Shown one piece after another: positions 62,353 through 64,000 of a DNA stretch of 64,000 nt. The DNA is from Cyprinodon diabolis (Eukaryota; Chordata; Actinopteri; Cyprinodontiformes; Cyprinodontidae): the NCBI GenBank assembly GCA_030533445.1, contig CM060068.1, positions 12,615,479-12,679,478 on the forward strand, written 5' to 3'. The first letter of the stretch is position 1, and each line of letters opens with the position of its first letter. The notes beneath the pieces were generated by a model that saw only the letters and a program-made list of their open reading frames with translations, was not told the origin of the DNA and searched no databases. Made by a program: the position numbers and the translations under genes.

Positions 62353-64000
62353 AGCATTGCAGTCCATATTTTTAGTCAAGCAACCTCTCAGTAACGAAAG
62401 ATAAAGAGAAGAAATTAAATAAAAACAATAGAGATAGGAGGTTTTAAATATGCAACAAGCCTGTGTTTCACACGGTTCATGTGAAATGGCACCGAACAAA
62501 ATTCAACACAAATAGAAACTGTAGAAATAGTGAATAAGAAGTAATTAAATATCATTTTGCTGAAAGAAATCTTTAACAGAAACACTCAAAATGCTTTTCT
62601 GATTAATTGGTGACAATGAGACAAAGTTGTCCTTATTGATTTAAAATATAATCTACAAGCATGTAGTTTTCTCATGTAACAAAAAACAAAATACTTTTCT
62701 CGTTTAAAAAACAAACAAAACAGATTATTTGATTAAGATTTTATATGATGAGCCAACACAATCATATATGTTTGCAATGGATTGTTGCATTCAGGGGTGC
62801 AGAGGTAAAGGTGAAAAATATTAATACACATCACATAAAATGTTTTTTGGAAAACATTTTGAAAATAGTTATCTTCACTTCATGGGTTTCTCAAATAAGA
62901 TCCCAATAAAATCTATTTCATTTTGTATGTTAGTTGATAACATTTGAAATGTACCAAGGAAATTAGTACTTTAGAAGGACAGTATATCTGGAATTACAAT
63001 TTGTGAGATGAAGGAACCGAATTGCTCAGGAGCCTTACTCTAATCGACATGTATCACATTCCCCCATTTTTAAAAAGCTTCAAATCAACTGATTAAGGCT
63101 TAAATAATCATTTAATTTGATACCCTCTCTGAAGTGCACGACATGAAGTGTTTTAACCCTGATCATTGTCTCAATTTAATCAATTTCAAGAATCTAACCA
63201 ACAAGCTGTGGCAGAATTATGTGTCTTAAATATATTTTTGAGTTCAGTTAAAGCTCAGGTTTAACAGGCATTGTTTGTGCCCTTGGCTGATACAAAAAAA
63301 CATAACATGGGATTAGTGTGAAATTTAAATAAACTACATGTTGTGAACTAAAATTATGTTGGCTTCATGTGGCTGCCTTTAGAGAATAATAAAATAAAAT
63401 TAGAAAACAAAACAGCAGATGCAGAGCTGTTTCGTTACCATCAGTTTTCGCAGAAGCTCTACTGCTTGTGTGAAGAAATTAACATAAAGCATAATAAGAT
63501 TAAATGCTCCTGCATCATGCTGCAGGTACATGTGTTTAGACTAACAAATGTCTCACCTAATAATGTACTATATATATACGTGTTCTTTCATGTCTTATTG
63601 TGTTTTATTTTATTTTTTTTTAACTTAAAGCATCTCAAGTCCTTAAGTTACAACTTGGGGTGTTTGCTTTAATATGTGCATTATGTAATGGACACAATCT
63701 TTAGATGTGAAGACCTAAAAGTTATTACAAAAAGAAAATCATCCAACCAATGTTCCAGAGACTTCATACAGTTACTTGGCAACAAAGCAGGCAGCTAAAA
63801 TATGGGCAGATAAAGCACAATTGAGTAAACAAGAACAAAGTTTACTTACTTCCAACATCGCCCTGTTTCACTTCATATAAATTACGGCAACCTCTCTCTG
63901 GGCTGTGTCTTTTAAAAAGGTACCGTGGTCCTAACAGCAAGGGCTCTTTAGAAGATTTATTCTCTTCTGTGACCTTTACATACCTGGCATTTGAAATTCT

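Larger units (their letters stand above)
46725..64000 (-). other. lrp1b: presumed lrp1b intron upstream of class A repeat 2 (partial)
   Basis: The class A repeat 2 exon opens in phase 1 with a good acceptor, so at least one coding exon (first class A repeat, then signal peptide) must lie upstream. I found neither on the minus strand to 64000, so this is read as one intron of more than 17 kb. It contains the LINE, foldback, SINE and hAT elements listed between 49.1 and 62.4 kb. The stretches 46725-49100 and 62353-64000 show only AT-rich sequence, apart from a Tc1-like end near 47617. Confidence 0.65.

Noticed and set aside
1..64000. CRISPR arrays, bacterial operons, phage or endogenous retroviral genes
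   Set aside because: No regularly spaced repeats with unique spacers, no compact operons, and no LTR, gag, pol or env signature; the sequence is eukaryotic intron.

Overview
The window is vertebrate nuclear DNA, almost certainly from a teleost fish. It is AT-rich and intron-dominated. It carries fish-type repeats: L2/Rex1/Rex3-like LINE ends, tRNA-derived SINEs, TTAA-flanked MITEs, hAT and Tc1 remnants and a Tx1/L1-type LINE. There is no bacterial-style gene organisation; nearly all short open frames are chance or repeat-derived. I cannot name the species.

The only host gene I can support is on the minus strand: the N-terminal part of a giant LDL-receptor-related protein, best matched to LRP1B (teleost lrp1b). 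Five exons are resolved to the base by splice sites, reading phase and similarity. In transcript order they are the second LDL-receptor class A repeat (46587-46724), EGF-like 1 (15299-15418), calcium-binding EGF-like 2 (14687-14815), the start of the first YWTD beta-propeller (8066-8323) and its continuation (5697-5859). Each of the first three exons encodes one module. All five are entered in phase 1, and the joined frame is open. The signal peptide and first class A repeat are not seen, so they probably lie beyond 64000. The remaining propeller and the rest of the receptor lie below position 1.

The rest reads as intron filled with mobile DNA. From 46.7 to 64 kb, presumed intron 2, there is a degenerate L2/Rex1-like LINE (minus, 49.8-51.6 kb). 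Next come a 0.9-kb TTAA-flanked foldback element (52.2-53.1 kb) and an L2 LINE 3' end split by a SINE (53.5-54.9 kb). The main structure is a hAT-type element (55354-62344, 8-bp target duplication) carrying a near-intact 5.7-kb Tx1/L1 LINE (55865-61557). The LINE has its own target duplication, an intact ORF1 and an ORF2 broken by a one-base frameshift. The 31-kb intron 3 (15.4-46.6 kb) contains a 1.09-kb hAT derivative with a fossil BED zinc finger (36447-37535), a TTAA-flanked element (43568-44192), a Tc1 transposase fossil (about 35.1-35.6 kb), several SINEs and LINE tails, and a 250-bp TA array. The 3' intron (1-5696) holds a 442-bp deletion derivative of the same foldback family.

No previously undescribed gene system is evident. 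The most interesting material is the nested hAT/LINE structure, the long-arm foldback element inside a transcribed intron, and the BED-finger hAT derivative. Family names rest on remembered sequence features, not on searches.
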